This document shows, piece after piece, positions 1 to 6,427 of a DNA stretch of 30,386 nucleotides (position 1 is the stretch's first letter; the number at the start of each line of letters is the position of its first letter). The position numbers were made by a program, and so were the translations under genes. This stretch comes from a virus. The notes under the pieces are model-generated. The model saw only the letters and a list, made by a program, of their open reading frames with translations. It did not search any database and was not told where the DNA came from. The stretch lies in the IMG/VR virus record IMGVR_UViG_3300032156_000056, positions 1 through 30,386 of that record, one strand, 5' to 3'.

Positions 1-96
1 CGGAGGACATTGGGCGATGTCTTTCATGGAGCGCCCCGTCCGCGCCCTCAAAAATTTCAAATCAAATCGAAGCAAATCCTTTTTCAGGATTGATTT

Positions 97-180
97 TTAT
101 AACTCCCGGAAATTTGTAAAGCGAGAGGAAACTTTTGAGTGTCCTTTTCGGCTGAATTTCCGGGAGAATTTGTTTTTCAT
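97..180 (-). CDS. Tiny basic peptide ORF (27 aa), doubtful
   Basis: A 27-codon frame starts at ATG 180 behind a purine-rich GAGAGGAAAAAA stretch and ends at TAA 97-99. It sits just downstream of a good minus-strand promoter (209-236). The peptide is rich in Lys, Arg and Ser. The frame runs across a 12-bp inverted repeat (103-114 and 155-166), so the transcript could equally be a structured non-coding RNA or an untranslated leader of a gene beyond the window. I recognise no family. Confidence 0.22.
   Translation of the reverse strand: MKNKFSRKFSRKGHSKVSSRFTNFREL
103..166. repeat. 12-bp perfect inverted repeat
   Basis: CTCCCGGAAATT (103-114) is matched by AATTTCCGGGAG (155-166) with a 40-nt spacer. 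On the plus strand the right arm is followed by a T-rich stretch (171-188), so it could end rightward transcription entering from outside the window. On the minus strand no T tract follows. Confidence 0.5.
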
Positions 181-208
181 TTTTTTCCTCTCTCTTTACA
201 ATTTTCAG

Positions 209-236
209 ATTTTACCGATATAAAAAAATAAGTCAA
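209..236 (-). promoter_or_regulatory. Sigma70-like promoter, leftward
   Basis: On the minus strand TTGACT (231-236) is followed after 16 nt by TAAAAT (209-214). It lies directly after the stop of the 91-residue gene and fires towards the left edge. The 27-codon ORF at 97-180 begins about 25 nt downstream. Confidence 0.5.
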
Positions 237-246
237 GGGAAATATT

Positions 247-522
247 TTATTTTCCGGCGAAGAGTCCAAATCTTCGCATATCCACGGCTTTCATTTTGGC
301 GGTGTAGATTTCCAATTTTCCGTCTTCAATTTCCGCAATTATTTCGCCGTCCGGAATTTCCATTAAAGGCGTTAAATCCCTCGTAATTGGCACTTCCGAG
401 GCGCCGTCAATCACGATGAGAAGTGCAAGAATATCGGTCGAGGAATCGCCGATTATCCACGCCTCTTTTCCCCGGACCAGAGCGTAATTATTTTTTTTTG
501 TTTTTAGGATTTTTGTCCGCAT
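247..522 (-). CDS. Hypothetical 91-aa partner of the XRE regulator
   Basis: This small protein of unrecognised family has a basic N-terminus (MRTKILKTKK) and then a compact alternating beta/alpha-like stretch with several acidic residues. It starts at ATG 522, inside the 3' end of the XRE gene, overlapping it by 35 nt in another frame. The overlap implies co-transcription and probable translational coupling. An XRE regulator overlapping a small unknown protein resembles toxin-antitoxin or immunity gene pairs, but no toxin motif is visible here. No separate promoter is seen. A later in-frame start is possible. Confidence 0.6.
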   Translation of the reverse strand: MRTKILKTKKNNYALVRGKEAWIIGDSSTDILALLIVIDGASEVPITRDLTPLMEIPDGEIIAEIEDGKLEIYTAKMKAVDMRRFGLFAGK

Positions 523-721
523 TTTTAAACTGAACCTCTATTTCTTTTTTCATGGCGCGGCCGATCCGGGAAATGTAATCAATGCTGAAATTCATTTCTC
601 CGCGCTCGATTTTAGAGATGAATCTCTGCGCGATTCCTGCGCGGCCGGCGAGTTGCACCTGCGTCATGCGTAACTTTTTGCGGAGGGCGCGGACGCGCCC
701 TCCGAATTCTTTTCGATTCAC
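488..721 (-). CDS. XRE-family HTH regulator, HipB-like (77 aa)
   Basis: This is a small DNA-binding protein. Residues about 10-60 form an XRE/Cro-type helix-turn-helix, with TQVQLAGRAGIAQRFISKIE carrying the recognition helix and the FISxxERG signature typical of HipB-like antitoxins and phage repressors. The tail is Lys/Asn-rich. The open frame extends much further upstream, but that part runs through a terminator and an antisense-like reading of an Ala-rich repeat. I therefore choose GTG 721, which has AAAGGA about 6 nt upstream. It overlaps the 91-aa gene by 35 nt. A 9-bp inverted repeat lies at codons 7-14 and could be an autoregulatory operator or mRNA hairpin. Confidence 0.8.
   Translation of the reverse strand: MNRKEFGGRVRALRKKLRMTQVQLAGRAGIAQRFISKIERGEMNFSIDYISRIGRAMKKEIEVQFKNADKNPKNKKK
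682..703. promoter_or_regulatory. Dyad inside the 5' end of the XRE gene
   Basis: GGAGGGCGC (682-690) and GCGCCCTCC (695-703) form a perfect 9-bp inverted repeat with a GGAC spacer, 18 nt inside the XRE coding start. It is either a symmetrical operator for the regulator itself or an mRNA hairpin that limits translation. Confidence 0.4.
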
Positions 722-752
722 GGGGATTCCTTTAAAAAAACGCCTCGAATTT

Positions 753-786
753 AAAAAAGCCCTGCCCGCCGGAGTAGACGGGCAGG
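753..786 (-). terminator. Rho-independent terminator
   Basis: An 8-bp stem (CCTGCCCG at 761-768 with CGGGCAGG at 779-786) and a 10-nt loop are followed on the minus strand by GC and six Ts (753-758). It separates the Ala-rich remnant from the XRE gene. A perfect 14-bp palindrome, GCCGCCGCGGCGGC (791-804), lies just upstream. Confidence 0.75.
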
Positions 787-920
787 ACGCGCCGCCGCGG
801 CGGCTATAGGTCATTCTTTTTCGAAAACTTTCTCGATAATTTTCACAAGGTCGAGTTCCGCTGCCTTTGCTGACCTCGCCGCCCTCCCCGCCGCCTCCGC
901 AGCCGCCTCCGCAGTCGCCT

Positions 921-1076
921 TCTCCGTCTCCCACGCGGCATTCCACGCGGCATTCACCTCCGCCTCCGCCGTCTCCGCAGCCGCCCCCAGCGTCGCCCTC
1001 TCCGTCTCCCACGCGGCATTCCACGCGGCATTCCACGCTGCCTCCGCCGCCTCCGCAGCCGCCCACGCGGCTGTTG
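921..1076. repeat. Two tandem 78-bp repeats
   Basis: The segments 921-998 and 999-1076 are imperfect direct copies. Each begins TCTCCGTCTCCCACGCGGCA and carries a doubled CACGCGGCATTC-like core. The period of 26 codons keeps the Ala-rich minus frame open. Confidence 0.75.
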
Positions 1077-1097
1077 TCCGCGGCCTATTCCGCGGAC
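1076..1097. repeat. 8-bp inverted repeat
   Basis: GTCCGCGG (1076-1083) and CCGCGGAC (1090-1097) flank a 6-nt loop that holds the TAG interrupting the Ala-rich gene. It could fold as a hairpin in the minus-strand transcript. Confidence 0.45.
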
Positions 1098-1107
1098 GTA
1101 ATTTTCC

Positions 1108-1156
1108 AAAAGGCGCCCGGCTTATACCAGAGCGGCGGCATGCCGCACCGGGCGCC
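1108..1156 (-). terminator. Terminator-like hairpin after the 191-aa gene
   Basis: A 9-bp outer stem (GGCGCCCGG 1112-1120 with CCGGGCGCC 1148-1156) encloses a perfect 12-bp palindrome, GCGGCATGCCGC (1135-1146). On the minus strand it is followed by four Ts. It lies 8 nt after the stop at 1165. The T tract is short, so termination may be partial. Confidence 0.5.
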
Positions 1157-1164
1157 CGACTTAT

Positions 1165-1740
1165 TTACTTTGCAAATTCAAATTCCCCGATTGTTTGACC
1201 GCCCGGGAGAGTTTGTCGAAAAACATTTTTCAGCAGGCGGCGCGTTTTGCGCCCGTCTTCCAAAATCAAAGAAACAGAGTCTTTGATTTCCGCGCAACCG
1301 TTCCGGTCGCGCGCCGTTGACATGCGCTTGACGACGATTCGGGTAACGCGGAGAACCGAATCGTTTGGATTCCACTTTCCAAATGAGCCGTTCTTCCGCC
1401 ATTCGACGACGCGAAGAGGAATCGCCGCACCCTCATAAAGAACCTGCTCATCGGCGCGCCACGCGCGCAGGGCGGCGAGGGTATCCGCCGCCGCCGTCTC
1501 CTCGGCCGATTCGGGGACGAATCCCTCCGCCGCCGCCTCGGCGAGTTCCGAGACGTCGAAATATTTCGTCTCGTTGAACCGGCTACCGGTATGATGCCAC
1601 GCCTCGGGGACGAGAAGCTCTAAAACGGCGGCGCTCTTACATTTTAGAATACGCGCCGCCGCCGTAGCGGTCACGAACCCGTCCCGCTCCGCCGCCGCGG
1701 CCGAATTCGACCTCGAGTAATCGCTCTTATAGCCTGCCAT
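1165..1740 (-). CDS. Hypothetical protein, possible N-terminal HTH (191 aa)
   Basis: I cannot name a family. The N-terminus (MAGYKSDYSRSNSAAAAERD) and a following segment TATAAARILKCKSAAV with EAWHHTGSRFN look like an AlpA/MerR-type helix-turn-helix fold followed by a beta region. The centre is Ala/Glu-rich, probably helical. The C-terminal half is basic and mixed alpha/beta. The start at 1740 is preferred over 1758 because AAAGGAG lies 8 nt upstream of it. The gene is first in a unit driven by the strong promoter at 1790-1817 and is followed at once by a terminator-like hairpin, so it looks like an independently expressed accessory gene. Confidence 0.7.
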   Translation of the reverse strand: MAGYKSDYSRSNSAAAAERDGFVTATAAARILKCKSAAVLELLVPEAWHHTGSRFNETKYFDVSELAEAAAEGFVPESAEETAAADTLAALRAWRADEQVLYEGAAIPLRVVEWRKNGSFGKWNPNDSVLRVTRIVVKRMSTARDRNGCAEIKDSVSLILEDGRKTRRLLKNVFRQTLPGGQTIGEFEFAK

Positions 1741-1789
1741 CTTTTTCACTCCTTTCATCTTTTCAATTTCCCCCTCTCTTCTTCATTAG

Positions 1790-1817
1790 ATTATAACATA
1801 TAGATAGTATTCGTCAA
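1790..1817 (-). promoter_or_regulatory. Strong sigma70-like promoter
   Basis: On the minus strand TTGACG (1812-1817), a 16-nt AT-rich spacer and a perfect TATAAT (1790-1795) stand about 50 nt upstream of ATG 1740. The surroundings are very AT-rich. It follows the tail-operon terminator, so the accessory genes have their own transcription. Nothing else is seen between 1820 and 1935. Confidence 0.8.
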
Positions 1818-1937
1818 GTGGTAAAATAATATTTTTTAAAATTATTATTATGGCCGGAAGCCCCTTATTTCAAGCGCTTTTCGGCGGGCGGGGGAGTGAA
1901 AAAACAAATTATTTTGTTTTTGTCGGCAAAAAATAAT

Positions 1938-1991
1938 AAAAAAAAGCCGCCCGCGACGGGTATCTCGGGCCTCGCGGCCCCGGGCGGCTTT
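1938..1991 (-). terminator. Rho-independent terminator ending the tail operon
   Basis: An 11-bp stem (AAAGCCGCCCG 1943-1953 with CGGGCGGCTTT 1981-1991) is followed on the minus strand by a long T-rich run. It begins 12 nt after the stop of the last tail gene. Because the stem arms end in A/T runs it may act in both directions. Confidence 0.85.
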
Positions 1992-2002
1992 ATGAGTTTT
2001 TT

Positions 2003-2323
2003 CTACTCCGAGAATTTTTCGATTTGGATGAAAAAAGAAGTCCATCGCCGGTCGAGTTCCTCGCTATATGCTCCCGTGGCCGGGTCGGCGGTTACGAGAA
2101 ATACCCGGTTTGCTGCGAGCAAAATAAATTTCGCCTCGTCTTGCGAAAGTTGCTCCGCGCGCTCGAATCGTCCGCGGACGTCGTGCGCTTTCCGAAACGC
2201 AACGGCGGCGATCGCTCCGGAGCGTTTCGCCACGCGGAGAAATTCCAAACCCATCGCGAAAAACTCCGGAGTCATTTCCGGCAGTTCTTTTTTTTCTTCC
2301 TTTTCTCCCGTCATTTTTTCCAT
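2003..2323 (-). CDS. Hypothetical small protein at the end of the tail operon (106 aa)
   Basis: This is an unrecognised soluble helical protein. It has a Lys/Glu-rich start, then MTPEFFAMGLEFLRVAKRSG, and a C-terminal segment ending in FFIQIEKFSE. I start it at ATG 2323, which has AGGGA about 8 nt upstream. A longer frame back to 2398 lacks a ribosome site and overlaps the gene before it. It is the last gene before the tail terminator, a place where phages often carry small tail-tip or accessory proteins. Confidence 0.6.
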   Translation of the reverse strand: MEKMTGEKEEKKELPEMTPEFFAMGLEFLRVAKRSGAIAAVAFRKAHDVRGRFERAEQLSQDEAKFILLAANRVFLVTADPATGAYSEELDRRWTSFFIQIEKFSE

Positions 2324-2342
2324 TTCAATTTCCCTAAAAATT

Positions 2343-3479
2343 TTAAACAAGTTCGGTTTGCAAATCTCCCAAGTGATCAATCGTAACTCTCCACGCAACC
2401 GGAATTTCCGAGTCGTCCCAGAGAATCAGGCCGCAGGTATTCGTTGTGCATTCGATATCCCCCTTCGTCATGACGTCCCCTGTTTCCATATCCACGCCGA
2501 ACATCTTTTCGCCCACCTCCGCCGTGAATTTTACAACGTCAATATCCGTTACGAAATGCCAACCCTCCGCGGATAGCGCGGGGTCAAGCGTCGGGTCATG
2601 CGGCCAGACAGGGTCAACCGCCGCCGGCGGCGCAACCCAAACATATGGAATCACGCACCACGGCCGCCAGTTCACGCTCTCGTAGGGCTCGTGCTGGCTC
2701 ATCGTATTCGCCACGCTGGAGTCAAAACCAAGAGTCGTTTTAATTTTGTAGCCCCACGCGCTCGGCGCGGCCGTCAGGTCGTCGAGCGTGAGATACAGCC
2801 GGCCGTCGTGCCATTCGTCCATGTAAAATTTCGCATCGTGCCGAATCGAAACCTTCGTATAAATATCGTCGTCAACAGTCCGCCCCATCTCGTCGTCCGG
2901 GGCGAGATAGAAGACGTCGCCGAGTTGCCCGATTTTCCCCGTCGCCACCGCCACGTCGGATATCGTCCACTCCGTCCGCTTCGGCCTTTCAACGACAATC
3001 ACCCAGCCGCCATAATCAATCTGTCCGCCGCCGCCGACCGGGTTCCCGCTCCAGCCCTCGCCGCCGAGGCCCGGAGAAAAACTCTCGTTGAGCGTCATCA
3101 TCAGCCGGTAAGCCGCCTCGCCCGCTTCGCCGGGCGGCGTTGTGTATGTATCTTCATCCCAGGGAAGGTCGGTTGATACGGGAGAACCGGGGATCCATTC
3201 TTCTTCTTTTTCATAACCGATTCCGGGATTGAGTTCGGAATCGCCCGGAAGGGCGCGCACGAGAATCATGTCGTCTATCCGGCCTTCCTGCTTGTCGGAT
3301 TCCCTGCGAATCGGACTTCCGGCATGAGGGACGGCGTCCCGTTCATATTTGTCATCGGATATCGGCACGTCGGAACCGGGCGTCAGACGGTCGGGAAGAT
3401 TGCCGATTCGTTCTTTCACGCGGTCGAGTTGCGCGACCGCGCGCGCGAATTCTCTGCCTAGTGTCCTGATATCGCTCAT
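2343..3479 (-). CDS. Putative tail tip or fibre-like structural protein (378 aa)
   Basis: The N-terminus (MSDIRTLGREFARAVAQLDR, to about residue 30) is an amphipathic helix, suited to trimerisation or anchoring. The rest is rich in Asp, Gly, Pro and Trp with beta-strand character and no known motif. The start at 3479 overlaps the stop of the hub-like gene by ATGA, showing coupling. Upstream codons back to 3566 only overlap that gene in another frame. Position after the hub-like protein suggests a tail-tip or receptor-facing component. This is inference from position and composition. Confidence 0.6.
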   Translation of the reverse strand: MSDIRTLGREFARAVAQLDRVKERIGNLPDRLTPGSDVPISDDKYERDAVPHAGSPIRRESDKQEGRIDDMILVRALPGDSELNPGIGYEKEEEWIPGSPVSTDLPWDEDTYTTPPGEAGEAAYRLMMTLNESFSPGLGGEGWSGNPVGGGGQIDYGGWVIVVERPKRTEWTISDVAVATGKIGQLGDVFYLAPDDEMGRTVDDDIYTKVSIRHDAKFYMDEWHDGRLYLTLDDLTAAPSAWGYKIKTTLGFDSSVANTMSQHEPYESVNWRPWCVIPYVWVAPPAAVDPVWPHDPTLDPALSAEGWHFVTDIDVVKFTAEVGEKMFGVDMETGDVMTKGDIECTTNTCGLILWDDSEIPVAWRVTIDHLGDLQTELV

Positions 3480-5554
3480 AGCCGCACCTCTCTTGCGCTC
3501 ATTTTGGTAACGTCCAATTCGAGGAACGCCGTTTCGATTGTAGTCGTGCCCTCGACAAAATTCCATTGCACCGAGGAAATAATCGTGTTCACAATTTTCG
3601 GCTGGACGCCGCTTCGGATATTGCGGACGAATTTGCCGCAGATCCCAAAATGCCCGATGCGGCGGTCAACCACCTTCACCGCGGCGCGCTCCTTCGAATA
3701 CCAAACCTTCGCGAGGGCCATGATTTCGCGCAGGCGGTCGCGGTCGTCGCGGAGAATATACCAGCCGACCATCTCGTTCGGCTCGCCCGGAAGCTCCGTC
3801 CCGGAGGGCCTGTAGCGATTGACGTATCCGTCCTCGCGCAGTCCGATGATTGTCCCCGGCGCGATATACCAAAATTCGGCGTCCGGGATGGTAATGACGA
3901 GCGTCTTCGTCGCCTCCGTCCGCGGCGCCTTCTTTATGTTTTCTACGACTTGTATCGGATGGTCGGTCTCCATAAACACGGTTGCAATCATCGTCTTGTA
4001 ATCATACTCAGGGCGATATTTAGAGTGCGGGTCATTATCGTCCCATTGCATATGATTGAGCGCGAATATATGCGGCGCCGGATTGAAGTCGGCGAGGACG
4101 GCCATCTCCCTGTCAACCATGCGGACGTTCGCGGAAGGCCGCGCCATTTCCTTGTCCATTTTGTTTATGAAAAAATAAATATCGCCGTGTTCCGGGTCTT
4201 TGCAAATAACAAACGGTTCAAGATATTCCGGCTCCTGTTCTTCTTTGGTCGTTTCTTTTTTGAGCGGAAGGAATCGCTCGAATCCCTTGGCAAACATCCA
4301 CGAGGGCTTCGCCTCGATATCCGACGGACGCGCCTTGCCCTCCTCGGGGCTGCCGGAATAAATAATATTTCCCGAATCGTCGAATCCAAAAGATACAGCG
4401 CTTTTGTTTTCGCCGTTGCCGTATCCGGCCTTCCAGTCCCAGTCCCTCGGCGCTCGAAAGAATCGGTAAACACGTTCATATTCATCTTTCGCGCGGTCGA
4501 GATCCGACTCCGCTTTGTATGCCGTTTCGTCCGCAGCGACCCAGCCCTCCTCGATATTCAGGTCGTTGAAGGAAAGAGAAAAACACGTCTTCGCATTTTG
4601 TCCGCGAATGATTATTTTATTGAACATTGTCGAAGCGCTGCGCGTGAACATGACGTCGCGTTTGCGGATGTCCGCGCCGATGTTGATATCAAACGGCTGA
4701 CCGTTCGGCACGAGCGAGACATGGCCATATCCCGTGTCTTCGCCGGTGATGGAGAAGACGACTATTTCAATATTTCCAGCCTGCGATATTTGGCACCGCC
4801 AGGCGAGGCCGCGGCGGCGGTCAATGAGTTTGTCGAGCGCCTGCTTCAGCGTGAGACCCTCATATGAGAATGTCTGCTCGATGTGCGCAAGTTGGTCAAG
4901 TTGGCCGGTGATTTTGAACGTAACTTCCTCGGGTCCGAATTTCTCAAGCAGGTATTCTGCGATTTGGCGATAATTCCAAACGGCGCCCTCTCGCGAAAAA
5001 ACATAAACGTCACCGTGCTCGGCAGTCGAGCGATTGCCCAAAAGACGGCGGCCGTGTTTCGACCTCATGTTGAAATCCGGAGTCGCGCCGATGTCTATCA
5101 CGGCGCTGTTCTGCCAGCAGTATGCGCCGGTGATGGGCGTGCGGTCGAGCAGGTGCTCGAGGCCGTAGGCGGTGTATCTTTCGATTCCGGAGGGATCGTA
5201 TTTCGTTCCTTCAATTTCCTCGCCGTGGTCAACAATGATTCCGTGCCAGGCGTTCTGAATCGTATAGACGCTCGATATGCTCTGAATCCGAACGTAATGG
5301 TTCAGGTAGTTATGCGGGCGCTCCTGCGCGAATGCGTTCTTGTCTTCGCGCTTCTGCATTCCGTAAAAGTAAGCGAGTTCCGCCTTGGGAACGATTGGCG
5401 ATATTGTCTCCGCGCACATGATTGGCATCATATATCGCACGAGCGTCCACTGGTCCGCCCACGCGGCCTTGACCCAAACCCAGGCATAACGCCGGTCGAA
5501 AATCCAAGCGCCGCTCGGAAGAGAGTCAACTTTTACCTGTGCATTTGTTGGCAT
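3476..5554 (-). CDS. Large tail protein, probable hub or tip component (692 aa)
   Basis: This is the largest protein of the tail module. The first 280 residues are mixed alpha/beta, with a segment YEGLTLKQALDKLIDRRRGL that recalls the short domain repeats found in phage hub or tip proteins that process tail-tip assembly. The middle is charged (Lys/Glu-rich linker near residues 430-445) and the C-terminus is beta-rich. ATG 5554 directly follows the stop of the upstream gene (TAAATG), and its stop overlaps the next start by ATGA. Size and position fit a hub like lambda J or T4 gp27, but no catalytic motif is visible. Function is inferred from size and position. Confidence 0.6.
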   Translation of the reverse strand: MPTNAQVKVDSLPSGAWIFDRRYAWVWVKAAWADQWTLVRYMMPIMCAETISPIVPKAELAYFYGMQKREDKNAFAQERPHNYLNHYVRIQSISSVYTIQNAWHGIIVDHGEEIEGTKYDPSGIERYTAYGLEHLLDRTPITGAYCWQNSAVIDIGATPDFNMRSKHGRRLLGNRSTAEHGDVYVFSREGAVWNYRQIAEYLLEKFGPEEVTFKITGQLDQLAHIEQTFSYEGLTLKQALDKLIDRRRGLAWRCQISQAGNIEIVVFSITGEDTGYGHVSLVPNGQPFDINIGADIRKRDVMFTRSASTMFNKIIIRGQNAKTCFSLSFNDLNIEEGWVAADETAYKAESDLDRAKDEYERVYRFFRAPRDWDWKAGYGNGENKSAVSFGFDDSGNIIYSGSPEEGKARPSDIEAKPSWMFAKGFERFLPLKKETTKEEQEPEYLEPFVICKDPEHGDIYFFINKMDKEMARPSANVRMVDREMAVLADFNPAPHIFALNHMQWDDNDPHSKYRPEYDYKTMIATVFMETDHPIQVVENIKKAPRTEATKTLVITIPDAEFWYIAPGTIIGLREDGYVNRYRPSGTELPGEPNEMVGWYILRDDRDRLREIMALAKVWYSKERAAVKVVDRRIGHFGICGKFVRNIRSGVQPKIVNTIISSVQWNFVEGTTTIETAFLELDVTKMSAREVRL

Positions 5555-6427
5555 TTACATCTCGTCATAAAATTCGTCAAGCGCTGTAAGTTGCGCGAAT
5601 TTTTCCAAAGCGATTTTGACATCCGGAGTCGGCGGGCCGTCCACGTCGGCGATGACGGTGTATATGGTCGCGTTGTCGGACGGATACCAGCCCTCTCCGA
5701 CGACGAACCGCCGCACCCGCACGAGCACCTTGAGCGTCGTCCCATCTCCGAACTCGCTCGATTCCCAATGTAATTTAGCCACGCCGTCCGCCTTGATTAT
5801 AGTTTCGTTGTAGGTCGGTGTTGCATTGCCATCTGGATTCACGCCGTTGGAGGTGAACCATACCGCCCAGTTGGTCGCCTGGTCGTCTCCGTCCTTCGGG
5901 TATGCGTAATAGGCGTCCACAACCATCTTCCCATTCGCGCCCGCGACGGCGAGAATGACATCCGGCGCCGAGGGCGAATTGGCGAACGCTCCCTCGTCAT
6001 GGGTAACTATCATCCATGACGAGATATTTTTACTAACAACGCCGAATTTATTTCTTTTCCGTAAAATGAAATAATAAAATTCCCACTCATCGAGCGCCGC
6101 CGTTTCGTGCGGCAGGGAGGCGAATGTTTCCCACGGGGCTTCCGTGTCCGGGTCCGGCTCCGCGCCGACTCCGCGGTAGAGTTCATATCGTTCGTCGGCG
6201 TCGTTTGCGACGCGGTGAATGCCCTTCATTTCGCCCGCGCGCGCGGCAAGAAATCCGAATCCGCCTTTCATTTCGGCGAGACGGCTTTCGAGAACCTCAA
6301 CGATTCCGAATCTTCCCTTCATTTCAGCGAGGACGGAATTGAGGACGTCGAACGTCCCCCAGAGCCGCGCCTTCTGGTAGGCGTAGAGCAGGAAATATCC
6401 TTTCATTTCGGCCGTGTGCGATGTCAT
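5555..6427 (-). CDS. Tail structural protein with N-terminal EMKG repeats (290 aa)
   Basis: The first 75 residues hold four copies of an EMKG motif (about residues 7, 35, 52 and 66), each in an A/G-EMKG-x-F-like context separated by helical segments. After that comes a domain beginning ERYELYRGVGAEPDP that resembles a fibronectin-like or tail beta-sandwich. The C-terminal third is also beta-rich. ATG 6427 overlaps the preceding stop (ATGA); the longer frame starts with GTG 6445 and is less likely. It lies between two paralogous tail proteins and the large hub-like protein, so a tail-tip role is likely. Confidence 0.6.
   Translation of the reverse strand: MTSHTAEMKGYFLLYAYQKARLWGTFDVLNSVLAEMKGRFGIVEVLESRLAEMKGGFGFLAARAGEMKGIHRVANDADERYELYRGVGAEPDPDTEAPWETFASLPHETAALDEWEFYYFILRKRNKFGVVSKNISSWMIVTHDEGAFANSPSAPDVILAVAGANGKMVVDAYYAYPKDGDDQATNWAVWFTSNGVNPDGNATPTYNETIIKADGVAKLHWESSEFGDGTTLKVLVRVRRFVVGEGWYPSDNATIYTVIADVDGPPTPDVKIALEKFAQLTALDEFYDEM

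Larger units (their letters stand above)
811..1141 (-). pseudogene. Ala-rich helical repeat protein, frame-broken
   Basis: Two frames together make one plausible gene. From ATG 1141 the frame gives an 18-residue start (MPPLWYKPGAFWKITSAE) and then TAG. One base out of register, an Ala/Glu/Trp-rich frame runs from about 1080 to TGA 811 with no start codon of its own. It contains two 26-residue repeats with the motif NAAWNAAWETE and ends in a charged helix (ELDLVKIIEKVFEKE). Such Ala-rich repeat proteins, which look like long helices or coiled coils, occur widely as phage and bacterial hypotheticals. At least one indel, and perhaps also a nonsense change, is needed to join the parts. The start overlaps a terminator hairpin. 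The frames could also be unrelated. Confidence 0.45.

Noticed and set aside
17-223. Plus-strand ORF of 68 codons with an upstream GGAGGA
   Set aside because: Composition is not protein-like (Phe/Arg/Lys-rich), it crosses a 12-bp inverted repeat and a minus-strand promoter, and it matches nothing recognisable.
722-1066. N-terminal Gly/Cys/Arg-rich extension of the XRE reading frame
   Set aside because: It is an off-frame reading of the Ala-rich repeats and passes through a terminator; the GTG at 721 with a ribosome site explains the regulator.
867-1286. Pro-rich plus-strand ORF over the repeats
   Set aside because: It is the antisense reading of the GC-rich Ala repeats; no ribosome site, and minus-strand genes and terminators cover the same bases.
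3566-4867. Plus-strand ORF of 433 codons
   Set aside because: It lies wholly opposite the large hub-like gene and has Arg/Val-rich shadow composition.
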